64,000 nt of DNA, from the NCBI GenBank assembly GCA_030433355.1, contig JAUIMG010000009.1, positions 48,995 through 112,994 on the forward strand, read 5' to 3'. A model generated the notes under the pieces. It had not been told where the DNA came from and made no database searches. It saw only the letters and a program-made list of their open reading frames with translations. This document shows, piece by piece, positions 18,485 to 28,133 of this stretch; within the stretch, counting starts at the first letter, position 1; each line of letters begins with the position of its first letter. Source of the DNA: Bacteroidia bacterium. GTDB taxonomy: Bacteria; Bacteroidota; Bacteroidia; Flavobacteriales_E; Vicingaceae. The position numbers and the translations under genes are program-made.

Positions 18485-19264
18485 TTAAAACACTTTTGTG
18501 ATTAACCTTAGCCGATGAGTGTAATCATTCTTATCATTATTAAAAATCCCTTGGTGGTCTAATCTATCTATTCTAACCTTTCCGGAAGCATGGATTATTC
18601 TATTTCCTTGTAATATCATGCCAACATGAGTAATAATTCCTTCTGAGTTATCAAAAAAAGCCAAATCACCCTCTTCAGCTTCTTCAATAAACGAAAGAGG
18701 AGTGCCAATTTTAGCTTGTTGAGAAGCATCTCTGGGTAGCTTAACACCATTTAATTTGTAAATAAGCTGTGTAAATCCCGAGCAATCAATTCCAAAAGGA
18801 GAGCGACCACCCCATTGGTAAGGAGCATTTAAAAAAAGTATTGCATTTTCAATTAGTTGATTCTTAGGTTTCTTTTTATTCAAAGAGAGCACTTTGCCTT
18901 CAAACAACCACTCATCATTCCCAATGTGTATTGCATCCTTATTGAGGCAACTTAAATTACTGCCTAGAAGTATAGACATTCTTTCGTTGGAAGATTTGTT
19001 AATTAAAACTTCAGCAAAGTCAGCTAAAATTTTTTGTTCACTGGAGTTTAAATCTTCAAATACGCTTTGTGTAATAAATTGAAATTGTTTTTCATCTATC
19101 CAACATTCATATTTGTCATAGGTGTGCTTAATTCTATACCAGCTACCTTTTTTCTCATATACCTTTATGGTCTCACCAAAAAGTAATTGAGTAACTTGTT
19201 CACTTGCATCGGAGGGTTCAGCTCTACAAGGAACAATACTAAGATGACCGATACCGTATTTCAT
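18485..19264 (-). CDS. NlpC/P60 (C40) peptidase with SH3-like N-terminal domain
   Basis: The first ~75 residues form a bacterial SH3 domain (VPCRAEPSDASEQVTQLLFGE). A second spacer domain follows, then the papain-like NlpC/P60 domain from residue ~135. The catalytic triad reads C161 (GIDCSGF), H213 (THVGMIL) and H225 (RIIHASG). Such enzymes cleave gamma-D-Glu to diamino-acid bonds in peptidoglycan fragments. There is no signal peptide, so it probably acts in the cytoplasm on imported muropeptides, like YkfC. The thiolase gene is 13 bases upstream on the same strand. Confidence 0.92.
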   Translation of the reverse strand: MKYGIGHLSIVPCRAEPSDASEQVTQLLFGETIKVYEKKGSWYRIKHTYDKYECWIDEKQFQFITQSVFEDLNSSEQKILADFAEVLINKSSNERMSILLGSNLSCLNKDAIHIGNDEWLFEGKVLSLNKKKPKNQLIENAILFLNAPYQWGGRSPFGIDCSGFTQLIYKLNGVKLPRDASQQAKIGTPLSFIEEAEEGDLAFFDNSEGIITHVGMILQGNRIIHASGKVRIDRLDHQGIFNNDKNDYTHRLRLITKVF

Positions 19265-19277
19265 TTACAAGAAATAC

Positions 19278-20456
19278 TTAAATATTTTCAATAACCATTG
19301 CCGAAGCACCACCACCGCCATTACAAATACCTGCACCACCATATTTTCCATTATTCTGCTTAAGAACATGAATTAATGTTACAATAATTCTTGAACCTGA
19401 ATTTCCTAGAGGGTGACCTAAAGAAACAGCCCCACCATTTATATTTACTTTGGCAGGGTCTAAGTTCATTTGTTGTGTGTTGGCAATACCAACTACTGAA
19501 AAAGCTTCGTTTAACTCAACAGCATCTAAATCTTCTATTTTTAGATTTGCTTTTTCAACTGCTCTTGGCAATGCTTTTGCAGGTGCCGTAGTAAACCATT
19601 CAGGTGCTTGAGCAGCATCTGCATAAGAAACTATTTTGGCAAGAGGTTTTAGTCCTAAACTTTCCATTTTTTCCTTACTCATTAATACTAATGCTGAAGC
19701 ACCATCATTAATAGTAGAAGCATTTGCTGCGGTAACTGTTCCTTCTTTATCAAATACAGGTCTTAAGTTCGGAATTTTATCAAAAAATACATTTTTATAT
19801 TCTTCATCTTCATCCATGATTATAGGGTCGCCTTTTCTTTGAGGGATTTCAACTGCAATAATTTCGTCTTTAAACTTCCCGTCTTCCCAAGCTTTTGCCG
19901 ATCTTTTATAAGACTCTATAGCAAATTCATCTTGGTCTTCTCTACTAATGTTACATTCTTTAGCACATAACTCTGCAGCATTTCCCATAGGGTAATTATT
20001 ATATACGTCGATCAAACCATCTTTAGTAAGCCCATCAATGATACTACCGTTTCCATATTTGTATCCAGTTCTTGCTTTATCTAAGTAGTATGGTGCTTGT
20101 GACATGTTTTCCATTCCGCCTGCAATAACTGTATCATTATCCCCTAACATAATACTTTGTGCTCCAAGCATTATTGCTTTCATTCCAGATGCACATACTT
20201 TATTTATCGTAGTACATGGAGTTGTCTCATTTAAACCTGCAAAGATTGCGGCCTGTCTGGCTGGAGCTTGACCTAAATTAGCTTGTATAACATTTCCCAT
20301 GAATACCTCTTGAACTTCATTCTTATCTAAATCTATTCTATCTAAAGCTCCTTTAATAGCTATAGACCCTAGTTTGGGTGCTGAAATTCCAGATAATTTA
20401 CCATTAAAACTTCCCATTGGGGTTCTTACTGCCGAAACGATATATACTTCTCTCAT
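19278..20456 (-). CDS. Acetyl-CoA C-acyltransferase (thiolase)
   Basis: The start at 20456 (MREVYIVSAVRTPMGSF) is preferred to an upstream TTG because thiolases begin at this strand; the protein is 392 residues. The nucleophilic Cys lies in INKVCASGMKA, the catalytic His in GHPLGNSG and the second Cys in GICNGGGGASA. The enzyme condenses two acetyl-CoA or cleaves 3-ketoacyl-CoA. Its sequence is closer to acetoacetyl-CoA thiolase than to FadA, but the direction cannot be settled. A possible -7 box overlaps at 20475-20482. Confidence 0.93.
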   Translation of the reverse strand: MREVYIVSAVRTPMGSFNGKLSGISAPKLGSIAIKGALDRIDLDKNEVQEVFMGNVIQANLGQAPARQAAIFAGLNETTPCTTINKVCASGMKAIMLGAQSIMLGDNDTVIAGGMENMSQAPYYLDKARTGYKYGNGSIIDGLTKDGLIDVYNNYPMGNAAELCAKECNISREDQDEFAIESYKRSAKAWEDGKFKDEIIAVEIPQRKGDPIIMDEDEEYKNVFFDKIPNLRPVFDKEGTVTAANASTINDGASALVLMSKEKMESLGLKPLAKIVSYADAAQAPEWFTTAPAKALPRAVEKANLKIEDLDAVELNEAFSVVGIANTQQMNLDPAKVNINGGAVSLGHPLGNSGSRIIVTLIHVLKQNNGKYGGAGICNGGGGASAMVIENI

Positions 20457-20587
20457 TATTTGAATAATTTTTTCCAAAATTAAGCAATTGAATTCCTTTA
20501 TTAAATCCCAAATAGATTGTTTAAAAACTAATAATACTGTCTAATGATAGACAAGGTAATTTATTACTTTAGCCCTAATAATCAGAC

Positions 20588-22675
20588 ATGAAAGATATCT
20601 TCGAGTTTATAAGGAACCGGCACCACCAAATTTTTAAGGTTTTTCTGTTTCTTTTAGCTGTTGTTTTAATTGTATTAATTTTTCCCAGAGAAAGAAAGTT
20701 TAAATATGAATTTCAAAAGGGTAAACCTTGGCCGCATGAAGATTTAATAGCTGCGTTTGATTTTCCAATCCTAAAGAGTCAAGAAGAAATTGAAGAAGAA
20801 AGAAAAAGAGTAGAAGAGGAGCAAAAGATCTACTTTTTTGAAAGTGAGAAAATAAAACAAGATGTACTAGCAAGTTTTGAAAACTCATTTTTTAAAACTT
20901 GGAATAACTATTTGTCAAAGGCTGATTCTGTAGTAAAACAGTTAAATATTTCAAAGCAAAATGAATATTATCTCAAGGCAAATAATATCTTAATTGATTT
21001 ATATGAAAAGGGAATAATAGAATTATATAGTGGAATTGAGAATCAATCTGGGGACTTTGAAATTTATGTATTAAGGGAGAATGTTGCAATTAAAACTGAA
21101 TTAAAGGACGTGTATACTATAACTCAAGCTTTTAACAAAATTCAGAATGAGGTAAAGACTTTTAATGTTGTTGAGCGAAATTTGATTTTAAATGCTATAG
21201 AAGAGAAATTACAAAGAAATATCTATTATGATCAGGAAACTAATGAGCAAATCAAGCAACAAGCGCTAGCAAAGATCTCCCCTAATGTTGGAATGATTCA
21301 GGAAGGTGAAAAAGTTGTGGCTAAAGGAGAGATATTAACGGATAAAAGATTTAAAATTTTAGAATCATTAAAAGCAGAATATGAATCACAATTTGTAGAT
21401 GACTCAAACTTTTCATGGATTTTACTAGGACAGACAGTTCTAGTAGTTTTAATGATATTTCTTCTTGCTTTATTCTTACTGTCCTACAGGGTAGAAATAA
21501 TTAGAAGCGATTTAAAGATATCTTTCCTATTATTTTTAATTATAATCTTTGTATTGCCATCTAAATATGCTATAGATCATGATTTCTTAAATCTGTACGC
21601 ATTGCCATTTTGTATGCTTCCATTAATTGTTCGAACGTTTTTTGATATACGAGTAGCATTATTTACATACTTAGTTGCAATACTTACTATTGGCTTTATT
21701 GCTCCTAATCCATACGAGTTTACCATAATTCAACTTATTGCAGGAATACTAACACTGCTAAGTGTTAGTAATCTTAGAAAAAGATCTCAATTATTTCTTT
21801 CTTCTTTAATCGTTTTTGGAGCATATACTTTAGTTTATTTATCCATAGAGTTAGTTCAAGAAGCAACCTGGGAAAGAACAAATTGGGAAGCCTTACTTTG
21901 GTTTTTGTTTAGTTCACTGCTTACATTACTTACTTATCCTTTAGTTTATGCATTTGAAAAAATATTTGGCTTTGTCTCAGATGTAAGTCTAATGGAGTTG
22001 TCAGACACAAATAGTAAGCTATTACGTAAATTGAATTTAAAAGCTCCTGGGACATTTCAGCATTCTTTACAGGTTTCTAATCTGGCGGAGGAAGCCATAA
22101 GAGAAATTGGTGGAAATTCTCTCTTGGTAAGAACAGGAGCCATGTACCATGATATTGGTAAAATGCACGCTCCTAATTACTTTATAGAAAACCAAGTTTC
22201 TGACTATAACCCTCATAATGACCTTTCTCCTGAAGAAAGTGCAGGAATAATAATAGATCATGTAATACAAGGCATAGAAATGGCAAGGAGGTACAAATTG
22301 CCAGATATTATAATCGACTTCATCAGAACGCATCATGGAACTACGAAAACACAGTATTTTTATAAGCAGTATATTGAGCGATTTGGGGAAAATGAAACGG
22401 ATGATCAACAATTTACTTACCCAGGACCTATTCCTTATTCAAAAGAAACGGCAGTTTTAATGATGGCAGACTCTGTGGAGGCCGCATCTCGTAGTTTGCC
22501 CCAATATGATGCTAATTCAATTGAGAATTTAGTGGATGGAATCATTGATTATCAAGTAAAAGAACAGCAGTTTATTATGTCTGATATAACATTTAAAGAC
22601 ATTACTGTGATAAAGAAAATGTTTAAAAAGAAATTGATGAGCATTTATCACGTAAGGGTAGAGTATCCTGAATAA
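20588..22675 (+). CDS. PgpH-like 7TM-HD phosphohydrolase
   Basis: The protein has 695 residues in three parts. There is one N-terminal membrane helix and a large extracellular region (residues ~40-275), then a seven-helix membrane domain (~280-465), then a cytoplasmic HD domain (~480-690). The HD motif is MYHDIGKMHAP with H521-D522, and further ligands are in the RTHHGTTKTQYFY segment. This is the 7TMR-HD architecture of PgpH, which hydrolyses c-di-AMP in Firmicutes and is the usual c-di-AMP phosphodiesterase candidate in Bacteroidota. It is convergent with the Opp permease (adjacent stops). Confidence 0.9.
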   Translation: MKDIFEFIRNRHHQIFKVFLFLLAVVLIVLIFPRERKFKYEFQKGKPWPHEDLIAAFDFPILKSQEEIEEERKRVEEEQKIYFFESEKIKQDVLASFENSFFKTWNNYLSKADSVVKQLNISKQNEYYLKANNILIDLYEKGIIELYSGIENQSGDFEIYVLRENVAIKTELKDVYTITQAFNKIQNEVKTFNVVERNLILNAIEEKLQRNIYYDQETNEQIKQQALAKISPNVGMIQEGEKVVAKGEILTDKRFKILESLKAEYESQFVDDSNFSWILLGQTVLVVLMIFLLALFLLSYRVEIIRSDLKISFLLFLIIIFVLPSKYAIDHDFLNLYALPFCMLPLIVRTFFDIRVALFTYLVAILTIGFIAPNPYEFTIIQLIAGILTLLSVSNLRKRSQLFLSSLIVFGAYTLVYLSIELVQEATWERTNWEALLWFLFSSLLTLLTYPLVYAFEKIFGFVSDVSLMELSDTNSKLLRKLNLKAPGTFQHSLQVSNLAEEAIREIGGNSLLVRTGAMYHDIGKMHAPNYFIENQVSDYNPHNDLSPEESAGIIIDHVIQGIEMARRYKLPDIIIDFIRTHHGTTKTQYFYKQYIERFGENETDDQQFTYPGPIPYSKETAVLMMADSVEAASRSLPQYDANSIENLVDGIIDYQVKEQQFIMSDITFKDITVIKKMFKKKLMSIYHVRVEYPE

Positions 22676-23707
22676 TTAAATTTTCAATTTCTCACCAATT
22701 GCACTGCAGCTATAAATAACTAAGAAAATAGCTAAACTTGGAAATAAAGTAAGCCACCACGCTTCTATATTCTGCCTTGCAGAAGCCAGAAGGTTACCCC
22801 AACTTGCACTTTCAGCATTTAAACCTAATCCTAGGAAAGCTAAGGTAGATTCGATAATCACTGCACTAGCCACCCCAAATGCAAGGGATACTAATACCGG
22901 TGAGATCGCATTGGGTAAAAAATGCTTAATAATTATAGAGGATTTACTTAGTCCTAAGGCTTGAGAAGCTTCAATAAAAGTAGTTTGCTTTATTTTAAGA
23001 AATTCAGCTCTAGTAAATTTAGCTATATTAGGCCAAGAGGTAAGACCAATAATTATAGAAATACTTAACCATGAACCGTTTATAAGAGTAGATAATGCCA
23101 CTAAAATGAATAAGGTTGGAAGTGATTCAAAAACCTCTATAATCCTTCCGATTATTAAATCAAGCGGTAAAGTAATTTCTTTTGTTAAAACACTTAATTG
23201 GCCTATTTTTTTGGCAATAATAAATAATAGAATAACTATTATAAATGGAAATAGGATATGTAACCAAAAGGAAAAGAACTCGAATTGTGTCCATGGGATA
23301 ATAAATACTGCAAAAAGTAGAGTCGTTGCTAAACTGATTGTTTTTATAATTAACTCTAAAGTATTTATTTTTAAACTATTATCTCCGTAATACGCTGCTG
23401 CGGATCCAATGAAAATACCAAGGATAGCTGCAATAAGAACACTAAATAAACCAATCATAAGAGCATTAGTAGCACCTTCCAGTAAACTTATTAGAACATC
23501 TCTACCAAGCTCATCCGTTCCTAATAAATAAAAATTGTCTGAGCTTATGGAAGAGGAGAAAGGAGAAAGCAATTTGTCGCTTAAATTTAGCTTAGGATAA
23601 TCCTTATCAACAAAAACTAATGTTGCAATTGAGGAAATAATCCAAATGAATATAAATAGCATAGAAAATTGAATGCTTCTACTTAAAGATGTTAACCAAT
23701 TCTTCAT
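22676..23707 (-). CDS. Peptide ABC transporter permease, OppC/DppC type
   Basis: The 343-residue inner-membrane protein has an N-terminal helix, a periplasmic loop with LLGTDELGRDVLISLLEGA (the conserved OppC stretch), and the permease domain containing the EAA loop EASQALGLSKSSIIIKHFLPNAI. It contacts the transporter ATPases through this loop. It overlaps the OppB-type gene by 4 bases. No ATP-binding subunit gene lies in this cluster. Confidence 0.92.
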   Translation of the reverse strand: MKNWLTSLSRSIQFSMLFIFIWIISSIATLVFVDKDYPKLNLSDKLLSPFSSSISSDNFYLLGTDELGRDVLISLLEGATNALMIGLFSVLIAAILGIFIGSAAAYYGDNSLKINTLELIIKTISLATTLLFAVFIIPWTQFEFFSFWLHILFPFIIVILLFIIAKKIGQLSVLTKEITLPLDLIIGRIIEVFESLPTLFILVALSTLINGSWLSISIIIGLTSWPNIAKFTRAEFLKIKQTTFIEASQALGLSKSSIIIKHFLPNAISPVLVSLAFGVASAVIIESTLAFLGLGLNAESASWGNLLASARQNIEAWWLTLFPSLAIFLVIYSCSAIGEKLKI

Positions 23708-25005
23708 GAATCATTTGTTTTTAACTGCCATCTTGGGTCAGCAAAATGATACAATACATCAGCAACAAAAGCTCCTGAAATAGTAGCAAAAGAGGCTAAT
23801 AGTGAGATACTAAAGAGCAACGGGTAATCTCTAGCATAAAAGGCATCTAATGTTAAACTAGCCATACCTGGTATGGAAAAAATATGTTCAATAACAAATG
23901 AACCACCAATTACTACAGGGAAATAAGACCCTAGTATGGTTATTATAGGTATTAGCGAATTTCTCAATGCCTGTTTCCAATAAATATTATTGCTACTTAA
24001 TCCTTTAGATTTTGCCGTTTGTATGTAATCCTTTTTTATTTCTTCGCTTAATGAGCTACGTAATTGACGATACAAGTAGGCAATAGAACCATAAGTCCAA
24101 CAAAATAAAGGAAGAAATAAGTGTTTTACTCGGGTGGAAATTACATCCAAGAAGTCTGCATTTTCTTCAACATAACCAATCCCGTATGAGGGAAACCATT
24201 TTATAAACTCGCCGCTAGAAAAAAATAAGAGTAGAAGACTTGCAACCACGAAGGTAGGAGTAGCATAGAAAGCAAAAAATAAGTTGTCTAAGACTTTACT
24301 AAAAAATGATTTTGGATATATAACAGAATAAACAGCAGAAGGGATTGCAATGAAAAACGAAATAATGAGAGATAATATACTTAAACTTAAAGTCCATCGG
24401 AGTGCTTTTTTTATCTCTTCATCAACTCTTTTATTGTTCCTATATGATTTTCCCAACTCACCTCTTAATATATTTGAAATCCATTGATGGTATTGATTCT
24501 TATCACTATTCCATGTAAAAGTCAGAAGATAGTTGTTCCAAGTTTTTGTTTTTTCCAAGCCATCCATAACTTTTTCATCTTCTATGAGGGCTTTAAGTCG
24601 TTTTATATTATTGGTTTCTAAAAGAGTTTCATATCTATTTATACTTTGGGAGGAAAGGTTAATTAAATATTCGTAATAAATTACAATTGATTGAGGGTTT
24701 CCACATTGATAACTTATTGATTTTAAATGAGATTTAAGAGAAGGTGAGACTATTTCTGAGACAATACTTGGTTCTGACTTTCTACGAATAGAAAAGTAAA
24801 ATAATGGCAAATCTAATCCATACTCTTTCTGTTTTTCTTTCAATATTTTTTCTAATGCTAAGGGTTCTGAACTCTTTAAATTAGACTCAAGTAAATTGTT
24901 TATTGGATCTCCTGGAGCTAGCTTGCTAATTAGAAAAATAAATACGGATACTATTAAAAGAACTGGTAGAAAAAATAATACTCTTTTAAAAAAGTAACTA
25001 AGCAT
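23704..25005 (-). CDS. Peptide ABC transporter permease, OppB/DppB type, with insertion
   Basis: The first helix and LAPGDPINNLL are typical of OppB, as are the EAA loop (IQTAKSKGLSSNNIYWKQALRNSLIPII) and GGSFVIEHIFSIPGM. At 433 residues it is about 100 longer than E. coli OppB. The extra length is a charged periplasmic segment between residues ~72 and ~183 (for example SIRRKSEPSIVSEIVSPSL), inserted before the canonical GELGKSY. It is three bases after the substrate-binding protein gene, so translation is coupled. Confidence 0.92.
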   Translation of the reverse strand: MLSYFFKRVLFFLPVLLIVSVFIFLISKLAPGDPINNLLESNLKSSEPLALEKILKEKQKEYGLDLPLFYFSIRRKSEPSIVSEIVSPSLKSHLKSISYQCGNPQSIVIYYEYLINLSSQSINRYETLLETNNIKRLKALIEDEKVMDGLEKTKTWNNYLLTFTWNSDKNQYHQWISNILRGELGKSYRNNKRVDEEIKKALRWTLSLSILSLIISFFIAIPSAVYSVIYPKSFFSKVLDNLFFAFYATPTFVVASLLLLFFSSGEFIKWFPSYGIGYVEENADFLDVISTRVKHLFLPLFCWTYGSIAYLYRQLRSSLSEEIKKDYIQTAKSKGLSSNNIYWKQALRNSLIPIITILGSYFPVVIGGSFVIEHIFSIPGMASLTLDAFYARDYPLLFSISLLASFATISGAFVADVLYHFADPRWQLKTNDS

Positions 25006-25008
25006 GTC

Positions 25009-26712
25009 CTATTTCCATTTTAATGAAGGCACCCAATAATTTGGTCTTTGCTCATATGCAGAAGCATTTCCAAGCTTATTTGAAAAAACAATAATTCTTT
25101 TAGGTTTGTAGAGAAAATAGTAGGGGAGTTCTTGATTAATAAGTTTTTGAAATTTTGCAATGTTTCTATTTCTGCTCTTTTCGTTAAGATCACTATTGAT
25201 TATTTCTATTAGAGAATCTGCTATTGGATTTTTATAATTTGCATAGTTCCTTCCCATCATAGCAGACTCACTATGGAAAGAGGAAGCAAAGTCAGGTGGG
25301 AGAGTAGAAGTGCTGGCACCATTGATGAATAATTCCATATCACCTTCTTTTAATTTTTCAAGATATACAGACCATTCATACGCCTTTAACTCTAGATTTA
25401 CATTAAATACAGCAAGCGATTGCTTAAGAATTAAGCCAATAGATTCTCTTGTTTTATTACCGCTATTGTAGCTATAACTTAGATTAATGGGTTTATCCAT
25501 CCATCCATTATTCACTCTAAACAGATTTAAATAATGGACAACTGAATCTTTATTAAAGTGGTATGGATTTAAGCTAAACTCACTCTCTTTTTCTAGGTTA
25601 GTTTTAAAAGGAGCATTTAAATTAGAAGCTAGATTATACTCCAAATTAATAATGATATCCCTTACGGGAATTGCAAAAGCGATAGCTTTTCTCAAGTTTA
25701 TATCTTTTAAATTATCATTTAATAGATTAAAGCCAATATAGAAATATGCATTTCTTTTTACAGTATCAATATAAAATGAATTCAAGAAGCTAGAATCAGT
25801 CACAAGCTTACTGTATTCTTTAGGAGGTAGGTTAGGAAAAACATCAATTTCTCTTGCTTTTAGAGCATTTAAAGCAGTTATGTCATCTTTAATAATTGCG
25901 AATTCAACTTTTTCAGCATTTGCAGAAAAATAGCAGTTAGATTGAATTTTGTTACCCCACCAATTATCTTTTTTGTGTATTCTTATTGATAAATCATTTT
26001 CAATTGGCTGAATGGTATATGCTCCACTACCAAATGGTTTTTGATCATTTAAAAAGTTATGTTCTTTAATTTTGTTTAGGAACTCAACTAATTCCTTTTC
26101 TGATGAGTCTTCGTTTACTGTTTTTAACTTTCTTATAGAATAATTGTCTAAAATACCCTGTGGATCAAGTTTGTTTTTAGATAAAATAAAATAGTCTCCA
26201 CTAGCAAATTCATTCAAATGGTACCTGCCATTACCATAAATGGTAAACTCTTTTGATGTATCATTTATAAATATTAGGCTATCGATGAATTTATAGTAGC
26301 TAGCATAGAATGGATTTACAAATGGACAGACATTTAGCTTTAAAGAGAATAAAATATCTTTTGCCTCCACAGGAGTTGATTCATCAAATTCAGCGTCTTT
26401 TCTAATCGTATAATCAATCTGTAGTTTATCCCCTTTAACTTCAATATTTGGTCTTGATTCTGCTAAAACACCAACCAATTCATTTGTTTCATAATCAATA
26501 GCTAATAGTGGTTGGTAGATAAGCATACAAACATAGTTTGAGAATGCATCACTTATACTTAGCGGGTTTAAAGTTTTAAGTTCCTCTTTAGATTGGACTT
26601 TTATACTTCTATTAATCTTTTCCTCCTTTACTGTATCGCAAGCAAATAACAAAGACATACTGTAAAGAAGAAAGGTAATTTTAAATTTTATAATCCATAT
26701 TTTGAGCGACAT
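25009..26712 (-). CDS. Peptide ABC transporter substrate-binding lipoprotein (SBP family 5)
   Basis: The lipobox is LLFAC (Cys 25), giving a membrane-anchored lipoprotein of the OppA/DppA fold. Characteristic pieces are KELKTLNPLS-type entry, VEAKDILFSLKLNV, GSGAYTIQPIENDLSIRI, NLRKAIAFAIPV and LPYYFLYKPKRIIVFSNKL. The ligand is presumably a peptide but could be nickel or another small solute. A -7 box (TATATTTG, plus 26717-26724) lies five bases before the start codon, implying a very short or absent leader. It is the first gene of the three-gene transporter operon. Confidence 0.9.
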   Translation of the reverse strand: MSLKIWIIKFKITFLLYSMSLLFACDTVKEEKINRSIKVQSKEELKTLNPLSISDAFSNYVCMLIYQPLLAIDYETNELVGVLAESRPNIEVKGDKLQIDYTIRKDAEFDESTPVEAKDILFSLKLNVCPFVNPFYASYYKFIDSLIFINDTSKEFTIYGNGRYHLNEFASGDYFILSKNKLDPQGILDNYSIRKLKTVNEDSSEKELVEFLNKIKEHNFLNDQKPFGSGAYTIQPIENDLSIRIHKKDNWWGNKIQSNCYFSANAEKVEFAIIKDDITALNALKAREIDVFPNLPPKEYSKLVTDSSFLNSFYIDTVKRNAYFYIGFNLLNDNLKDINLRKAIAFAIPVRDIIINLEYNLASNLNAPFKTNLEKESEFSLNPYHFNKDSVVHYLNLFRVNNGWMDKPINLSYSYNSGNKTRESIGLILKQSLAVFNVNLELKAYEWSVYLEKLKEGDMELFINGASTSTLPPDFASSFHSESAMMGRNYANYKNPIADSLIEIINSDLNEKSRNRNIAKFQKLINQELPYYFLYKPKRIIVFSNKLGNASAYEQRPNYWVPSLKWK

Positions 26713-26821
26713 AAAACAAATATAGATAAAGCGGCTTCAAATAAATAACAAGAGTAGGGGACTTTTTTTTTGATATTTTTTTTTACAATGGAATAACTTA
26801 GTTACTTTTGGCGACCGTTTT

Positions 26822-26908
26822 GGAGAGGTGGCTGAGTGGCTGAAAGCGGCACCCTGCTAAGGTGTTATACTCGTAAGGGTATCGGGGGTTCGAATCCCCC
26901 TCTCTCCG
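26822..26908 (+). tRNA. tRNA-Ser(GCU)
   Basis: The 87-base gene has a 7-bp acceptor stem GGAGAGG / TCTCTCC with one G-U pair, a class II long variable arm (ATACTCGTAAGGGTAT region) and a T arm GGGGG-TTCGAAT-CCCCC. The anticodon stem GCACC / GGTGT encloses the loop CTGCTAA, anticodon GCT. The 3' CCA is not encoded. Confidence 0.93.
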
Positions 26909-26965
26909 CATAGAAAATGGATGTTTAAAATACTTTTTTATAGTATATTTGCCATCCGAAATTTT

Positions 26966-27040
26966 CGGGGTGTAGCGTAGCCCGGTTATCGCGCCACGTT
27001 TGGGACGTGGAGGCCGCAGGTTCGAATCCTGCCACCCCGA
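26966..27040 (+). tRNA. tRNA-Pro(UGG)
   Basis: The 75-base gene has acceptor stem CGGGGTG / CACCCCG, the anticodon stem CCACG / CGTGG around TTTGGGA (anticodon TGG) and a T arm GCAGG-TTCGAAT-CCTGC. It lies 57 bases after tRNA-Ser and is followed at once by a strong terminator, so the two are probably one transcript. Confidence 0.95.
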
Positions 27041-27041
27041 C

Positions 27042-27075
27042 AAAAGTCCTTCGTATTTAATACGAAGGACTTTTT
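27042..27075. terminator. Strong bidirectional terminator after tRNA-Pro
   Basis: A perfect 14-bp stem AAAAGTCCTTCGTA / TACGAAGGACTTTT with a 5-base loop separates the tRNA pair from the convergent prohibitin-like gene. Confidence 0.9.
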
Positions 27076-27079
27076 AGTT

Positions 27080-27928
27080 TTATCTCTTTTTTAAAACATC
27101 GCCGACTCCAATAAATGGAATTGCTCCTGATCCGGTTACAGAGGGTAGAATGCCATTCCATTTTTCAATAGCTTTTAAGTTTGCTTCAATCTTTCTTAAT
27201 TCTATTAAATCAGGAGATATATTCATTTTCTGTAATCTTAGGGCTTCAGCCTCTGCTGTTGCTGCAGCAATGGTTTGTTCTGCCTCTACCTTTATTCTAT
27301 CAAGATCTCTTTTTGCTTTTAATGCGTTTTGCTCTGCCGTTTGTTTTGCCTCTATAGCATCTGTAAATGTTTGAGAAAAACTAAAGGAAATGATTGAAAA
27401 TGCATCTACTGAAATATACGACTCTAATAGCCTTTCCGTTAAAGCAGTTTGGATTTCAGCACTAACTGCAGGCCTTTTGGTGATTAGTTCTTCAGCAGTA
27501 TACCTTGCAGAAACTGCTTTCATTACTTCTTGAATTGCAGGGTCAATAATTCTTTCCTTAAACTGAATACCAATTGTTTGATAAACCAAATTGGCTTTGT
27601 CAGGAATAATATGAAAATTCAATGCAACCGAAAGGTCAACATCTTGAAGATCCGATGAAGAGGCAGCAGCGTCGGTAACTTCTTTTTGAATTTTAACATC
27701 CATCATGACTACTGTTTGAACTACTGGTATTTTAAAATGAATACCTTCATTCAGCACTATGTCTTGAACAGCACCAAAATTTTGAACTATGCCTCTTTCT
27801 CCAGCTCCTACTTGGACCCATGGCTTTAAAATTATTATGAATAGAAATAATGCTAGTGCAATAAATAAATTTCTCCATTGCGTTTTTGTTAGTGCATTTT
27901 TAATATCATTTATCTCTTTGTTTTCCAT
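27080..27928 (-). CDS. Prohibitin-like SPFH/Band 7 membrane protein
   Basis: The 282-residue protein has one N-terminal membrane helix (residues ~20-38), an SPFH domain (~45-200) with GERGIVQNFGAVQDIVLNEG and the CSARYTAEELIT-like segment VSARYTAEELITKRP, and a C-terminal coiled coil rich in Ala and Glu (AEQTIAAATAEAEALRLQK). Prohibitin-type proteins form large ring assemblies that organise membranes and restrain FtsH-like proteases. It is a single-gene unit ended by the shared terminator. Confidence 0.92.
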   Translation of the reverse strand: MENKEINDIKNALTKTQWRNLFIALALFLFIIILKPWVQVGAGERGIVQNFGAVQDIVLNEGIHFKIPVVQTVVMMDVKIQKEVTDAAASSSDLQDVDLSVALNFHIIPDKANLVYQTIGIQFKERIIDPAIQEVMKAVSARYTAEELITKRPAVSAEIQTALTERLLESYISVDAFSIISFSFSQTFTDAIEAKQTAEQNALKAKRDLDRIKVEAEQTIAAATAEAEALRLQKMNISPDLIELRKIEANLKAIEKWNGILPSVTGSGAIPFIGVGDVLKKR

Positions 27929-28133
27929 AATTTGTGTTTAAGGCAAAATTTATTATTCTAAAAAGAGAAAGTGTTATAGATACTAAGAGACTGTTTACAT
28001 ATATCTCACTTTTCTGCCTATTAAATCTGTAACTTTATATGGTATAGAATTTTGATTTTCAAACAGCTAAATGCTAACTGCGTTTTAAATCTTTAAAGGT
28101 TTCTTTACTATTTATAATCTCTAATAGAATAAT

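Noticed and set aside
22067..22411. 114-residue minus-strand frame
   Set aside because: It opposes the HD domain of the PgpH-like gene, including the conserved HD motif.
26798..27043. 81-residue minus-strand frame beginning SGWQDSNLRPPRPKRG
   Set aside because: It lies across tRNA-Ser and tRNA-Pro; the DSNLRPP and GDSNPRYP strings are the usual antisense translation of tRNA T arms.
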